Assembly (NCBI GenBank): GCA_035534175.1
Contig: DATLSM010000068.1
Location: 1-51,595 of the forward strand
Source: DATLSM01 sp035534175
GTDB lineage: Bacteria; Actinomycetota; Thermoleophilia; Solirubrobacterales; 70-9
Length of the DNA: 51,595 bases
Direction of reading: 5' to 3'
A model generated the notes under the pieces. That model was not told the DNA's origin. It searched no databases and worked only from the letters and a program-made list of their open reading frames with translations. Shown piece after piece: positions 6,946 through 15,196 of the stretch (positions are counted from its first letter, which is position 1; each line of letters opens with the position of its first letter). A program made the translations under genes and the position numbers.

Positions 6946-9900
6946 ATGGTGGGAGTGACCAAGATCGGGCGACGAAATGCCAACTACTGGATCGAGGCGG
7001 TAGCCGAAGGCGGCGAGGACTACTACACCAAGCCCGGCGAGGCTCCTGGCCAGTGGACGGGCGAGCTGGCCGCCGAGCTGGGCCTTGAGGGGGAAGTCAG
7101 CCGCGACCACTACACCGCCCTGCTCGCCGGAAAGAACCCAGTGACGGGGGACGTGCTGGTGAGCAGGCCCGAGCCGCGCACCTTCGTCGACGCGGACGGG
7201 CGAAAGCGCCGCCTCGACCCGATCCTCGGTTACGACATCCGCTTCGCCGCGCCGAAGTCGGTCTCGCTGCTCTACGCAGTCGGCTCCTCCGAGGTGCGCG
7301 CCGCGATCCTGGCGGCCCACGACTACGCGGTCGGCGAGGGCGTCGCCTACCTGGAGCGCCACGCCTGCTTCGTGCAACGCGGCAAGGGGGGCGCGGTGAT
7401 CGAGCCGGGGAGCGGCTTCGTCTCGATGGCCTTCCGCCACCGCTCCTCACGCGCTGGCGACCCCGCCCTTCACACCCACCTCGTCACCGCGAACATGACC
7501 CGCGCCGCATCGGACGGGCGCTGGCTCAGCCTCGCCAACCCGAAGCGCCAGTCGTTCCTACTGCGCGAGGCCAAAGCCGCCGGCCACGTCTACCACGCGG
7601 CACTTCGCGCCGAGGTGACCCGCAGGCTGGGGGCCGAGTGGCAGGCGATCCATAACGGCTACGCCGACTTGGCCGGCATCGAGCGCCCGGTGATCGAGCA
7701 CTTCTCCCAGCGCCGGGCGGAGATCGTCGAGGCGATGGCCGAGCGCGGCACCACATCCGCGGCGGCCGCCGAAGTCGCCGCCTACAGAACGCGCGACGCC
7801 AAGGACTACAAGGTCGACCCCGACACCCAACGTTCGGAGTGGGAGGCCCGCGCGGCGGAGTTCGACCTGACAGCGGACTCGATCGACACTCTGCTCCTTT
7901 CGGCCGTACGCCGCGAGCCGCGGCCGATCGGCGCCGCCGAGGTCGAGCGCGCCCTCGGCGAGCTGGAGGCCCACCACTCCCACTTCGACCGCCGCGACCT
8001 GCTCTGCGCGCTCGCCAACCAGCTCCCCGAGGGCGCCGACGCCGCAGCGCTCGACCGCGCGGTCGACGGTCTGCTGGGGAGCGAGCGGGTGATCGAGATC
8101 CACCGCGCCGCCGGTCAGATCGCCTCCACCTACTACACCACCCCGCGCCTCTGGGAGATGGAGCAGCGCTTCGTCGGCACCGCTCGCGCGGGACAGAAGG
8201 CCGGCGCCGCCGTGGTCGACGAGGCGACGCTCGCCGCAGTCCTTCAACGCCACAGCTACCTGAGCGCCGAGCAGGCCGAGATGGTCCGCCGCCTCACCAC
8301 CGGCGGCGAGCGCATCGTCGCGGTGGCGGCACTGCCGGGAAGCGGCAAGACCACCGCCCTCGCCGCCGCCCGGGAGGCATGGCGGGCTGCTGGCCATCCG
8401 GTGATCGGCGTCGCCACAGCCCGCAGCGCCTCGGGCGAGTTGAGCGACGCGGGAGTTCCGGCCACCTCGATCACTGCCTTTCTGATCCGCACCAGCGAGA
8501 TGGCAGAGAGCGGGACCTCCCTCGCTCCCGGCGCCGTGATCGTCATGGACGAGTCGAGCACCACATCGACCCCTCACGCCGCCGCCCTCGCCGAGCTGGC
8601 CGAGCAATGCGGCGGCAAGCTGGTCTGCATCGGTGACCCGCGCCAGATCGGAGCGGTCGGGCCTGGTGGCCTCTACGGGCACCTGACCAACGTGATCGAG
8701 CCCGCCGTCCTCACCGAGATCCGCCGACAGCGCGACCCGGTCGACCGCCGCATCGTGCAGCTCGCTCACGAAGGCCGCGGATCGGACGCGCTCGACCTCC
8801 TGCGCTCCCGCGAGCGGCTGGTGATCGCCGACACCCTGCCCGAGGCGCTAAATGCGCTTGTCCTCGACTGGCAGCGGAGCTACGCCACCGGTGAGGACGC
8901 GGTGATGATCGCGCGGCGAAACCGCGACGTGGAAGAGCTGAACGCCCGTGCCCGCGAAGTCCTGATCAATGACGGAGCGCTGGCCGAGGGTGAGCTTTCG
9001 GTCGCGGGGCTCCCCTTCTCGGTCGGAGACCGGGTGCTGACTCGCGTCAACACACCCACCGTCTCAAACCGCGAGCGCTGGGAGATCAGCGCGATCGACG
9101 CCGAGCGCCAAAGCGTCGAGTTGCAGCGGATCGGCGGCGAGGGGCGCACGGTCACGCTCGATGCCTCCTACCTCCAAGAGCGCACCGCGGCGGGAGAGCC
9201 GCCGATCCAGCACGCCTACGCGATGACCATCTACGCGACGCAGTCAAAGACCTTCGACGCCGCTTACGTCCTGCTGGACCCCGGTTCGACTCGGGAGGAG
9301 TTCGTGGTGACGGTCTCGCGGAATCGAGGGCCGACGATCGCCTACGGCGTCGCGGCCTCCGAGCTGACCGACCCCGATCTGGGGCCGGGCACCCGCGAGA
9401 TCGAGGACGCCGCCCACGAGCTGCGCGCCAGTGCCGAGCGGGTCGCCGGGGAGTTCGCCGCGGTCGAGTTATCCGCCCGCAAGCGCCTCGACGCCCAGCC
9501 GGCCAAAGAGCTGATCAAGCGGCGCTCCGAGCTGGAGCGAAAGCTGCTCAGGCATGCGGAGCCCTCGCCGCGCAAGCAGCGCCTCGATGCCGTCGAGCAA
9601 CGGATCGCCGCAGGCAAGGCCCACATCGCCGAGCTGTCCGCCAAGCGCGAGGGACTCGCGGCTGGGAGCCGACCCGACCGCGACGAGCTGGCCCGAATCG
9701 AAAGCGCCGAGCGCCTCTCCGCTCGCCAGCTCGACCGCCTTGAGGGCGAGCGCGAGGGACTCGCGGTCGAAGTCTCGATCGAGTCGCGCCACCCGGTCGT
9801 GCTTACCGCCGCCGAGCGCTCCGAGCTGGCGCTGATCGAGGATCGCCTCCGCCAGCTCCGTCGCCGCGAGGTGGCCGCCGAGCGACTCCAGCCCTCCAAG

Positions 9901-10161
9901 ATGATCGAGACGACCCTGGGCGCCAGGCCCGCCGACCCCACCAAGGCGGCGCTTTGGAACGAAGGCGTCGATCTGATCTACGCATACCGCCACAGCAACG
10001 GGATCGCCTCGCGCAGCGCAAAGCCGCTCGGTCCCATCCCCGCCGACCCGGCCCGGCGCTGTGAGCGGCGCGCTGCCGAGCAGCGGTTGGCCCGCATCCA
10101 GCATGGCCTTGGCATAGAGCGCTCCCGAAGCGCCGAGCGGACCGCCTCGATCACGCGCTGA
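6946..10161 (+). CDS. MobF-family (TrwC/TraI-like) relaxase-helicase
   Basis: The product has 1,071 residues. The N-terminal 300 form a TrwC-type relaxase: candidate catalytic tyrosines lie in the first 30 residues (NYW, then DYY), and the metal-binding histidines are in LHTHLVTANM (His176 and His178, a third nearby). An RecD-like SF1 helicase follows, with Walker A LPGSGKTT near residue 465 and Walker B VIVMDES near 533. From about residue 830 the chain is a charged coiled coil. The enzyme nicks one oriT strand, stays covalently attached and unwinds the DNA for export. ATG 6946 is used; a GTG at 6955 is also possible. Confidence 0.93.
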   Translation: MVGVTKIGRRNANYWIEAVAEGGEDYYTKPGEAPGQWTGELAAELGLEGEVSRDHYTALLAGKNPVTGDVLVSRPEPRTFVDADGRKRRLDPILGYDIRFAAPKSVSLLYAVGSSEVRAAILAAHDYAVGEGVAYLERHACFVQRGKGGAVIEPGSGFVSMAFRHRSSRAGDPALHTHLVTANMTRAASDGRWLSLANPKRQSFLLREAKAAGHVYHAALRAEVTRRLGAEWQAIHNGYADLAGIERPVIEHFSQRRAEIVEAMAERGTTSAAAAEVAAYRTRDAKDYKVDPDTQRSEWEARAAEFDLTADSIDTLLLSAVRREPRPIGAAEVERALGELEAHHSHFDRRDLLCALANQLPEGADAAALDRAVDGLLGSERVIEIHRAAGQIASTYYTTPRLWEMEQRFVGTARAGQKAGAAVVDEATLAAVLQRHSYLSAEQAEMVRRLTTGGERIVAVAALPGSGKTTALAAAREAWRAAGHPVIGVATARSASGELSDAGVPATSITAFLIRTSEMAESGTSLAPGAVIVMDESSTTSTPHAAALAELAEQCGGKLVCIGDPRQIGAVGPGGLYGHLTNVIEPAVLTEIRRQRDPVDRRIVQLAHEGRGSDALDLLRSRERLVIADTLPEALNALVLDWQRSYATGEDAVMIARRNRDVEELNARAREVLINDGALAEGELSVAGLPFSVGDRVLTRVNTPTVSNRERWEISAIDAERQSVELQRIGGEGRTVTLDASYLQERTAAGEPPIQHAYAMTIYATQSKTFDAAYVLLDPGSTREEFVVTVSRNRGPTIAYGVAASELTDPDLGPGTREIEDAAHELRASAERVAGEFAAVELSARKRLDAQPAKELIKRRSELERKLLRHAEPSPRKQRLDAVEQRIAAGKAHIAELSAKREGLAAGSRPDRDELARIESAERLSARQLDRLEGEREGLAVEVSIESRHPVVLTAAERSELALIEDRLRQLRRREVAAERLQPSKMIETTLGARPADPTKAALWNEGVDLIYAYRHSNGIASRSAKPLGPIPADPARRCERRAAEQRLARIQHGLGIERSRSAERTASITR

Positions 10162-10212
10162 GGCACAGCCAACGCTCGGGCGGCGACCGAGAGGCCAGCG
10201 GGCCGCATGCTC

Positions 10213-10227
10213 GCACGCTTCGCGTGC
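10213..10227 (+). repeat. hairpin leader before the split sigma gene
   Basis: GCACGC (10213-10218) pairs with GCGTGC (10222-10227) around TTC, 12 bases before the ATG at 10240. It closely resembles the hairpins at 883-899 and 3498-3514. Confidence 0.5.
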
Positions 10228-10239
10228 AGGGGCGGCCGC

Positions 10240-10732
10240 ATGGCCTCCCAATCGCAGAGCCCGAATCATCAGGCCGAGCGCCGTGCGCAGATCCTCGATC
10301 GGCTGCTTCGCTCCGAGCGCAGCCGCTTGCTGCGCCAGGTGCGCTTCCACTCCCAGCGCCTCGAGGACGCCGAGGATGCGCTAAGTGATGCCTGCGTGCA
10401 GTTCCTTCGGTTCTACGACGGGCCGGCTGGGACCGCTGCCCTGCGCTGGATGCTGGTGGTGGCCAAGCGCTGCGCCTGGGCGATCTCGCGCCAGCGACGC
10501 GAGCGTGTGGCGGTCGACCCACAGGTTTCAGCCGAGTGGGCTGAGGAGGACCTCAAAGTCCTCGTCCGCGATGGGGCCGACGGCCCTGTCGAGCTTGCGG
10601 AGCGATCCGCGGAGACCGCGCGCGTGATCGAGGCGATCGAGCAACTGAAGTCTGATGAGCGCACGGCGCTGATCCTCTTCGGCCTCGGGTGTAGCTACTC
10701 GGAGATCGGCGAGCTGCGCAGCTGGAGCACGA
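10240..10732 (+). pseudogene. sigma-70-like factor, 5' part (gene split by RIT1)
   Basis: About 164 codons encode an ECF-like sigma factor: a region-2 helix (RLEDAEDALSDACVQFLRFY), a linker, and the start of region 4 (ALILFGLGCSYSEIGELRSWS). The frame then runs into the terminal repeat of RIT1 and ends at a stop near 10815, in the middle of the DNA-recognition helix. The missing end (TKVNRCLSEGRARVRQML) is found in frame at 17495-17571, beyond the transposon. Without it promoter recognition through region 4 should be lost. The intact protein would be about 190-205 residues and probably regulated element genes. Confidence 0.85.
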
Positions 10733-10816
10733 CCTATGCCGATGTCTACGTTATGCCGACTTCGGTCCGCAAAGCCGCTTGGCAGGCGGAGATCGCGCCT
10801 CTAAAGTCGGCATAAT
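10733..10816 (+). repeat. RIT1 left terminal inverted repeat
   Basis: These 84 bases match the reverse complement of 17384-17467 at 65 of 84 positions by hand alignment, without gaps. The repeat contains TATGCCGA, then TTATGCCGACTT, and ends with the inverted form GTCGGCATAAT, so several recombinase-binding half-sites are likely. Its inner end touches the stop codon of ritC. Confidence 0.85.
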
Positions 10817-11772
10817 CACAGCTGCTCCAGGAAGGCCAAGAGCCCGTCGGGCGGCCGGTAGCGACCCGGCTTTGCGTCCAGCGGTGCAGCTTTCGCGAGT
10901 GCTTGTTCCTTGATCGCGAGGTTGGCGTGCAGGTAGATCTGTGTCGTCTCGACCTGCTCGTGGCCGAGCCAGAGTGCGATCACCGAGGTGTCGACGCCGG
11001 CCTGAAGGAGGCGCATCGCGGCGGTGTGGCGCAGCGCGTGCGCCGACACCTTCTTCTCACCCAGCGATGGGCAATCGCGAGCGGCCCTTGCTGTGTGGAT
11101 CGCGATTCGGCGTTCCAGGCCATCGCGGCTGAGCCGACGGCCGCTCCGAGCCGGGAAGAGCGGCTCGGCGGCTCGGTGCCCGCGCTCCTTGAGCCAGACG
11201 CCGAGCACCCCAACCGTGGCGCTGGTCAGCGGCGTGATCCGCTGCTTTCGACCCTTGCCCAGGCAGCTGACGTGCGGACCTCTGCCGAGGTGGACGTCAG
11301 CGCAGGTGAGCCCGGTCAGCTCTGATGCCCGAAGTCCAGTCTGGGCGGCGAGCATCAGCATCGCCCGGTCCCGGCGACCCGTCCAGCTCGAACGGTCCGG
11401 GGCAGCGAGCAGCGCCTGCGCCTCCTCCTCGTTGAGGAAGGTGACGAGGTTTCGTTGAAAGCGCTTCGGCGGGATCGCCAGCACCCGCTCAATCGATTGA
11501 GCGTGCTCGGGGTGGCGCAGTGCCGCGAAGTGAAACAGCGACCGGATCGCCGTCAGTCGCGCGTTGCGGGTGCGCACCCCGTTGCCGCGCTCGGCTTCGA
11601 GGTGATCGAGGAATGCCCCGATCAGCGGCGCATCGAGGTCGCAGACCTCCAGCTCGCTGGGCTGCTTGCCCGTCCGCTTCACCGCGAAGCCGAGCAGGAG
11701 GCGCAGCGTGTCGCGGTAGGCGACGATCGTGTTGGGGCTGACCTGGCGCTGACCGATCAGCCGCTCGGTGAA
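10816..11772 (-). pseudogene. ritC: ritC of RIT1, 3' part: tyrosine recombinase split by RIT2
   Basis: This holds the last 318 codons of a XerC/D-type recombinase with its catalytic set visible: Arg in TGLRASELTGL, the HALRHTAA box, and LGHEQVETTQIYLHA with the tyrosine nucleophile. The first 11 codons (MSALSPTLQAF) lie at 15164-15196 on the other side of RIT2. Joining the parts at the shared 8-bp GAACGCCT restores a 329-aa protein in perfect frame. A shorter product could start at an internal ATG (11682), but it would lack the start of the SAM-like core-binding domain. Confidence 0.88.
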
Positions 11773-11804
11773 GAACGCCTATCTGGAAGTCCAGATAGGC
11801 GTTC
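11773..11804. repeat. 32-nt perfect palindrome at the left junction of RIT2
   Basis: Arms of 15 bases (starting GAACGCCTATCTGGA) flank a central AG. The outer 8 bases, GAACGCCT, equal the target sequence repeated at 15164-15171, and the inner arm runs into the RIT2 terminal repeat. The opposite junction lacks the central 16 bases (11781-11796), so the two ends of the insertion are not alike. Confidence 0.85.
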
Positions 11805-11831
11805 CTATCCGAACATCCAGACTATGTGGAG
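11797..11831 (+). repeat. RIT2 left terminal inverted repeat (35 bp)
   Basis: It begins AGGCGTTCCTATCC and ends ACTATGTGGAG. It is the exact reverse complement of 15137-15171. A further 60 bases separate it from the stop of ritC. Confidence 0.93.
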
Positions 11832-11892
11832 TTCGGTTCGACGTTCCCGGATGTGAGCCGGGGATCGGACGATCTGGTCTGCATAGCATTCG

Positions 11893-12885
11893 TCATCCGA
11901 GTCCTTCGAGGAAGTTGAGGAGGGCGTCGGGTGGCCGGTAGCGGCCAGGGGCGCTATCGAGCGGTTTGGTCTTGGCGAGTGCCTGTTCCTTGATCGCAAG
12001 GTCGGCGTGCAGATAGCCCTGGGTCGTTTCGATCTGCTCGTGGCCCAGCCACAAGGCGATGACCGAGGTGTCGATGCCGGCGTGCAGCAGCCGCATCGCG
12101 GCAGTGTGCCTGAGCACGTGTGGGGTTACGTTCTTCTCGTGCAGCGAAGGGCAGCGCTCGGCGGCCCTGGTTGAGTACTTGGTGAGCCGGCGTGCGAGCG
12201 CGTCGCGTGTGAGCTGTCGGCCAGTGCGGGTCGGGAACAGCGGCGTGGTGTCGGTGCCGGCGCGCTCGGTAATCCAGGCGTCGAGCACGACGATCGTTTC
12301 CTTGGTGAGCGGGGTGATCCTCCGCTTCCGCCCCTTGCCGAGCGTGGTCACGTGCGCGCCGGTGCCGGGCTGGATGTCGGTGGGGGTGAGCGCGATCAGC
12401 TCGGAGGCACGCAGCCCTGTCTGCGCGCCAAGCAGCAGCAGCGCGTGGTCACGGCGGCCGGTCCAGGTTGAGCGATCGGGGGCGTCGAGGAGCGCGTCAA
12501 GCTCTGGTTCGGTGAGGAATGTGACCAGCGCACGGTCGTGGAGCTTTGGCGGGATCGCGAGCACCCGCTCGATCAGCGCGGCGTGCTCGGGGTGGCGCAG
12601 CGCGCAGTAGCGAAACAGGGAGCGGATCGCGGTCAGCCGCAGGTTGCGGGTGCGGGCACTGCAGCCACGCTCGCGTTGGAGATGATCCAGGAACGCGCTG
12701 ATCAGGGTGGCGTCGAGATCCTCGAGCGTGAGCCTGGTCGGCTGCTTGCCGGTGCGCTTGCTGGCGAACACAAGCAACAGCCGGATCGTGTCGCGGTAGG
12801 AGGCGATCGTATGCGGGCTGGCGTCCCGCTCGCGGACGAGACGGTCCGTAAAGAACGACTGGATGACGGTGGCGAGCGTGATCAT
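11893..12885 (-). CDS. ritC: RitC tyrosine recombinase of RIT2
   Basis: The 330-aa product has a SAM-like N-terminal domain (residues 8-95) and a catalytic domain: Arg in TGLRASELIAL, the HVLRHTAA box, LGHEQIETTQ, and the tyrosine of GYLHA. It starts at ATG 12885, and ATGA overlaps the stop of ritB, so translation is probably coupled. It closely resembles the split ritC of RIT1 along its length. In RIT elements the three recombinases are thought to act together on the element ends. Which of them cuts the DNA is not known to me. Confidence 0.9.
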   Translation of the reverse strand: MITLATVIQSFFTDRLVRERDASPHTIASYRDTIRLLLVFASKRTGKQPTRLTLEDLDATLISAFLDHLQRERGCSARTRNLRLTAIRSLFRYCALRHPEHAALIERVLAIPPKLHDRALVTFLTEPELDALLDAPDRSTWTGRRDHALLLLGAQTGLRASELIALTPTDIQPGTGAHVTTLGKGRKRRITPLTKETIVVLDAWITERAGTDTTPLFPTRTGRQLTRDALARRLTKYSTRAAERCPSLHEKNVTPHVLRHTAAMRLLHAGIDTSVIALWLGHEQIETTQGYLHADLAIKEQALAKTKPLDSAPGRYRPPDALLNFLEGLG

Positions 12886-13802
12886 GACGCGCGCCCGATC
12901 GATCGCTCCAGGCGCTCCGCAGCGAGCCCCATCAGCTCCGGCGCGGCGTCCAGGTACCAATACGTCATCGAGGGCTCCAGGTGCCCGAGATAGGTGGACA
13001 GCGACGCGAGCCTGGCGCCAACATCAACTTCGTCGCGATACGCGTCGAGCAGCGTCCGAACAGCAAAGGAGTGGCGGACGTCATGCAGCCTCGGGCGGCA
13101 CGCCGCCGAGCGCGGCGCGATCCCGGCGCGGGCTCGCATCCGCCCAAACGTGTGCTGGACGTTGGACGCAAGCAACCTGGTGCCCGCCTCGGAGACCAAC
13201 AGCGCGCGCTCGTCCGGCGGTGACGGCGGCCGGTCGCGGCGACGCAGGTAACGACACACCGCGTCGACTGCGGTCGGGTGAAGCGGCAGCTCGCGGGCCT
13301 TGCCGTACTTGCCGTGCACTGTCAGCACGCCGTACCTGCTATCGAGATCGTCGCGATCCAGGCCGATCGCCTCGCCGAGTCGCATTCCGGTGACAGCCAG
13401 CACGCCAATCAGGACCTGGAACGTCGCCGTCCGGTGCGCAGTGCCCAACATCTTGGCGGCCGCGATCAGCGCGGAGATCTGCTCGTCGGTGTAGAGGTAC
13501 GGGGTCGCTCGCTGCGACCGGCCGGTCAACAACCCGGCCGGCGGGACCTCCACCTCCGAGTCGGCGGCGTGCAGGTAGCGGGCGAACCGGCGCACTGTCT
13601 GCAGTCGATGCGCGTGATAGCCCGGGTGCCCGCCCGGCAGGATCGCCCAGGAGAGGGCGCGCTCGATCGTGATCCGTTGCTCGCCGCGAGCTTCGAGATA
13701 ATCGATGAACCGGCCGAGCAGCCGCTCCGCGGTGTCGAGCTTGTAGCCCAGCGCCCGCCGGACCGCCAGATACTCCACGAGCTCGGCGCGCAGCGAGCTC
13801 AT
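12882..13802 (-). CDS. ritB: RitB tyrosine recombinase of RIT2
   Basis: The 306-aa product opens MSSLRAELVEYLAVRRALGYKL, a typical core-binding start, and ends with the catalytic set: Arg in TGMRLGEAIGL, the HDVRHSFA box, LGHLEPSMT and a tyrosine in YWYLDA. ATG 13802 overlaps the ritA stop as ATGA. An in-frame ATG 21 bases earlier lies within ritA and is less likely. It is the middle gene of the trio and pairs in sequence with ritB of RIT1 at 15193-16116. Confidence 0.9.
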   Translation of the reverse strand: MSSLRAELVEYLAVRRALGYKLDTAERLLGRFIDYLEARGEQRITIERALSWAILPGGHPGYHAHRLQTVRRFARYLHAADSEVEVPPAGLLTGRSQRATPYLYTDEQISALIAAAKMLGTAHRTATFQVLIGVLAVTGMRLGEAIGLDRDDLDSRYGVLTVHGKYGKARELPLHPTAVDAVCRYLRRRDRPPSPPDERALLVSEAGTRLLASNVQHTFGRMRARAGIAPRSAACRPRLHDVRHSFAVRTLLDAYRDEVDVGARLASLSTYLGHLEPSMTYWYLDAAPELMGLAAERLERSIGRAS

Positions 13803-15013
13803 CCCAACGACCTCCCGGGCCACGGCCGGGCGATCTGCCGCAGCCCGTCGCGATCAACCTTCGCGTAGATCGCCGTTGTCGTCGCTGCGCGGTGCCCGAG
13901 GACCTGCCCGATCTCCGGTAGCCCCGCGCCCGCACGCAACATCTCCGACGCAGCAGTGTGACGCAGCCGATGCGCCCCGACCTGGCCCAGCCCAGCCCGC
14001 CGCGCCGCCGAAGTGACGACCATCGAGACGCCATCGCTGCTCAACGCGCGATACGGCGCCAGCATCCGCACGAACACCGCTCCGTCCAGCGTGCGGCGTG
14101 GCCGCCCATCACGCAGGTAGGCGACGATCGCCTCGCCGACGTCGACCGGCAGCGGCAGCCGCTCAGCCCTGCCGCCCTTCCCGACCGCCGTGAACTCGCC
14201 CGCCCGCCAATCGATGTCATCCATCGATAGCGCGGCGACCGCGCAGGCTCGTAACCCCAGCCGCACCAGCACGGTCACGATCGCGAAATCGCGACGCCCC
14301 TGCGCGGTCTCCCGATCACACGCACCGAGAAGCCTCTGCACCTGCTCGCGCTCAAGCCGCCGCGGCAACTCCGACAATCGCCACGCCGCGACCGACGGCA
14401 CCGCGTCGACCAGCAGCCGGGACAGCTCGCCCTCGAAGTAGAGGAAGCGCAGCAACGCCCGCAACGCGGCGACCAGCACCTCTGTCGTCCGGCGCGAGCG
14501 CCCCGCACAGAACCCGACCACGAACCGGCGCACCCCCGCCGCGTCCACCCGGGCCAGGTCAAGCCCCTCCTCATCCGCCATGCCCTCCAAGAACGGCCGG
14601 ACCCAATGGACATAGACACGCGAAGATCCCGCCACCAAGCCCCGCTCGACCTCGAGATACCGCCGGAAGCGGGACAGAATCTTCTCCACCGCCCCGCCCG
14701 GCACCGACGTGATCGCCGCCGGGACGGTATCCAGCCGCCGGAGATAGGCCAGCAACGATTCCAGCGCCCGGGGTGACAGCAGGCTCCTGTAGCCGGCCGC
14801 GCGACGCGCGTAACAGAACCGCTCAACCACCATCGGCGACAGCTCCGAAGCCGGAAGTCCCTCAGCCTCCAGCCACCTGCTCAAGTGCGCCATCAGGCAC
14901 ATCTGCTGGACCGCCGACCCAGCCGTGTAGCCCAGAGTGGATAACTCGACGACGAACCCGTCAGCGAACGGCTCAAGCGGACCGAGCACCGCCGTCCGCG
15001 ACGGATCACTCAT
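13799..15013 (-). CDS. ritA: RitA tyrosine recombinase of RIT2
   Basis: The 404-aa product is the longest recombinase of the trio. It has an extra N-terminal segment, a SAM-like domain (about residues 110-205) and a catalytic domain: Arg in LGLRACAVAAL, the HRLRHTAA box, LGHRAATTT and the tyrosine in AIYAKV. ATG 15013 is chosen because AAGGAGGAG precedes it; an upstream ATG at 15049 lacks this. It is the first gene of the operon and reads away from the right terminal repeat, so the promoter should lie in 15014-15136. The RIT1 copy of this gene is frameshifted, whereas this one is open throughout. Confidence 0.9.
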   Translation of the reverse strand: MSDPSRTAVLGPLEPFADGFVVELSTLGYTAGSAVQQMCLMAHLSRWLEAEGLPASELSPMVVERFCYARRAAGYRSLLSPRALESLLAYLRRLDTVPAAITSVPGGAVEKILSRFRRYLEVERGLVAGSSRVYVHWVRPFLEGMADEEGLDLARVDAAGVRRFVVGFCAGRSRRTTEVLVAALRALLRFLYFEGELSRLLVDAVPSVAAWRLSELPRRLEREQVQRLLGACDRETAQGRRDFAIVTVLVRLGLRACAVAALSMDDIDWRAGEFTAVGKGGRAERLPLPVDVGEAIVAYLRDGRPRRTLDGAVFVRMLAPYRALSSDGVSMVVTSAARRAGLGQVGAHRLRHTAASEMLRAGAGLPEIGQVLGHRAATTTAIYAKVDRDGLRQIARPWPGRSLG

Positions 15014-15136
15014 CGATTGCCCTCCTCCTTCTCGGTCTCGGCGGACCACATCTCGACCGAAACCTCGGCACCGAAGCGGAACCTATGTAGATCCGATCGC
15101 GGTCAACAGCCCTCTTTGCGGCGTTTTCCTATCCAG

Positions 15137-15171
15137 CTCCACATAGTCTGGATGTTCGGATAGGAACGCCT
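15137..15171 (-). repeat. RIT2 right terminal inverted repeat (35 bp)
   Basis: It is the perfect partner of 11797-11831. Its outer 8 bases, GAACGCCT, run directly into the first codons of the split RIT1 ritC, with no extra bases at this junction. Confidence 0.93.
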
Positions 15172-15196
15172 GAAGAGTCGGGGAGAGGGCGCTCAT
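15164..15196 (-). pseudogene. ritC: ritC of RIT1, first 11 codons
   Basis: ATG at 15196 overlaps the ritB stop as ATGA, and the frame reads MSALSPTLQAF before RIT2 begins. The continuation FTERLIGQRQVSPNT is found at 11772 and below. This short piece proves where RIT2 entered. Confidence 0.88.

Larger units (their letters stand above)
11797..15171 (-). mobile_element. RIT2, an apparently intact recombinase-in-trio element nested in ritC of RIT1
   Basis: About 3.4 kb are bounded by 35-bp perfect inverted repeats (11797-11831 and 15137-15171) and contain three intact, overlapping tyrosine-recombinase genes: ritA 15013-13799, ritB 13802-12882 and ritC 12885-11893. Perfect ends and open genes suggest recent arrival compared with RIT1. 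The terminal 8 bases (AGGCGTTC) are identical to the insertion point in RIT1 ritC. This suggests recombination at a short identical core. Confidence 0.92.

Noticed and set aside
7558..8769. A 403-codon minus-strand frame opposite the relaxase
   Set aside because: The plus strand here encodes relaxase and helicase motifs. The antisense frame has shadow-like composition.
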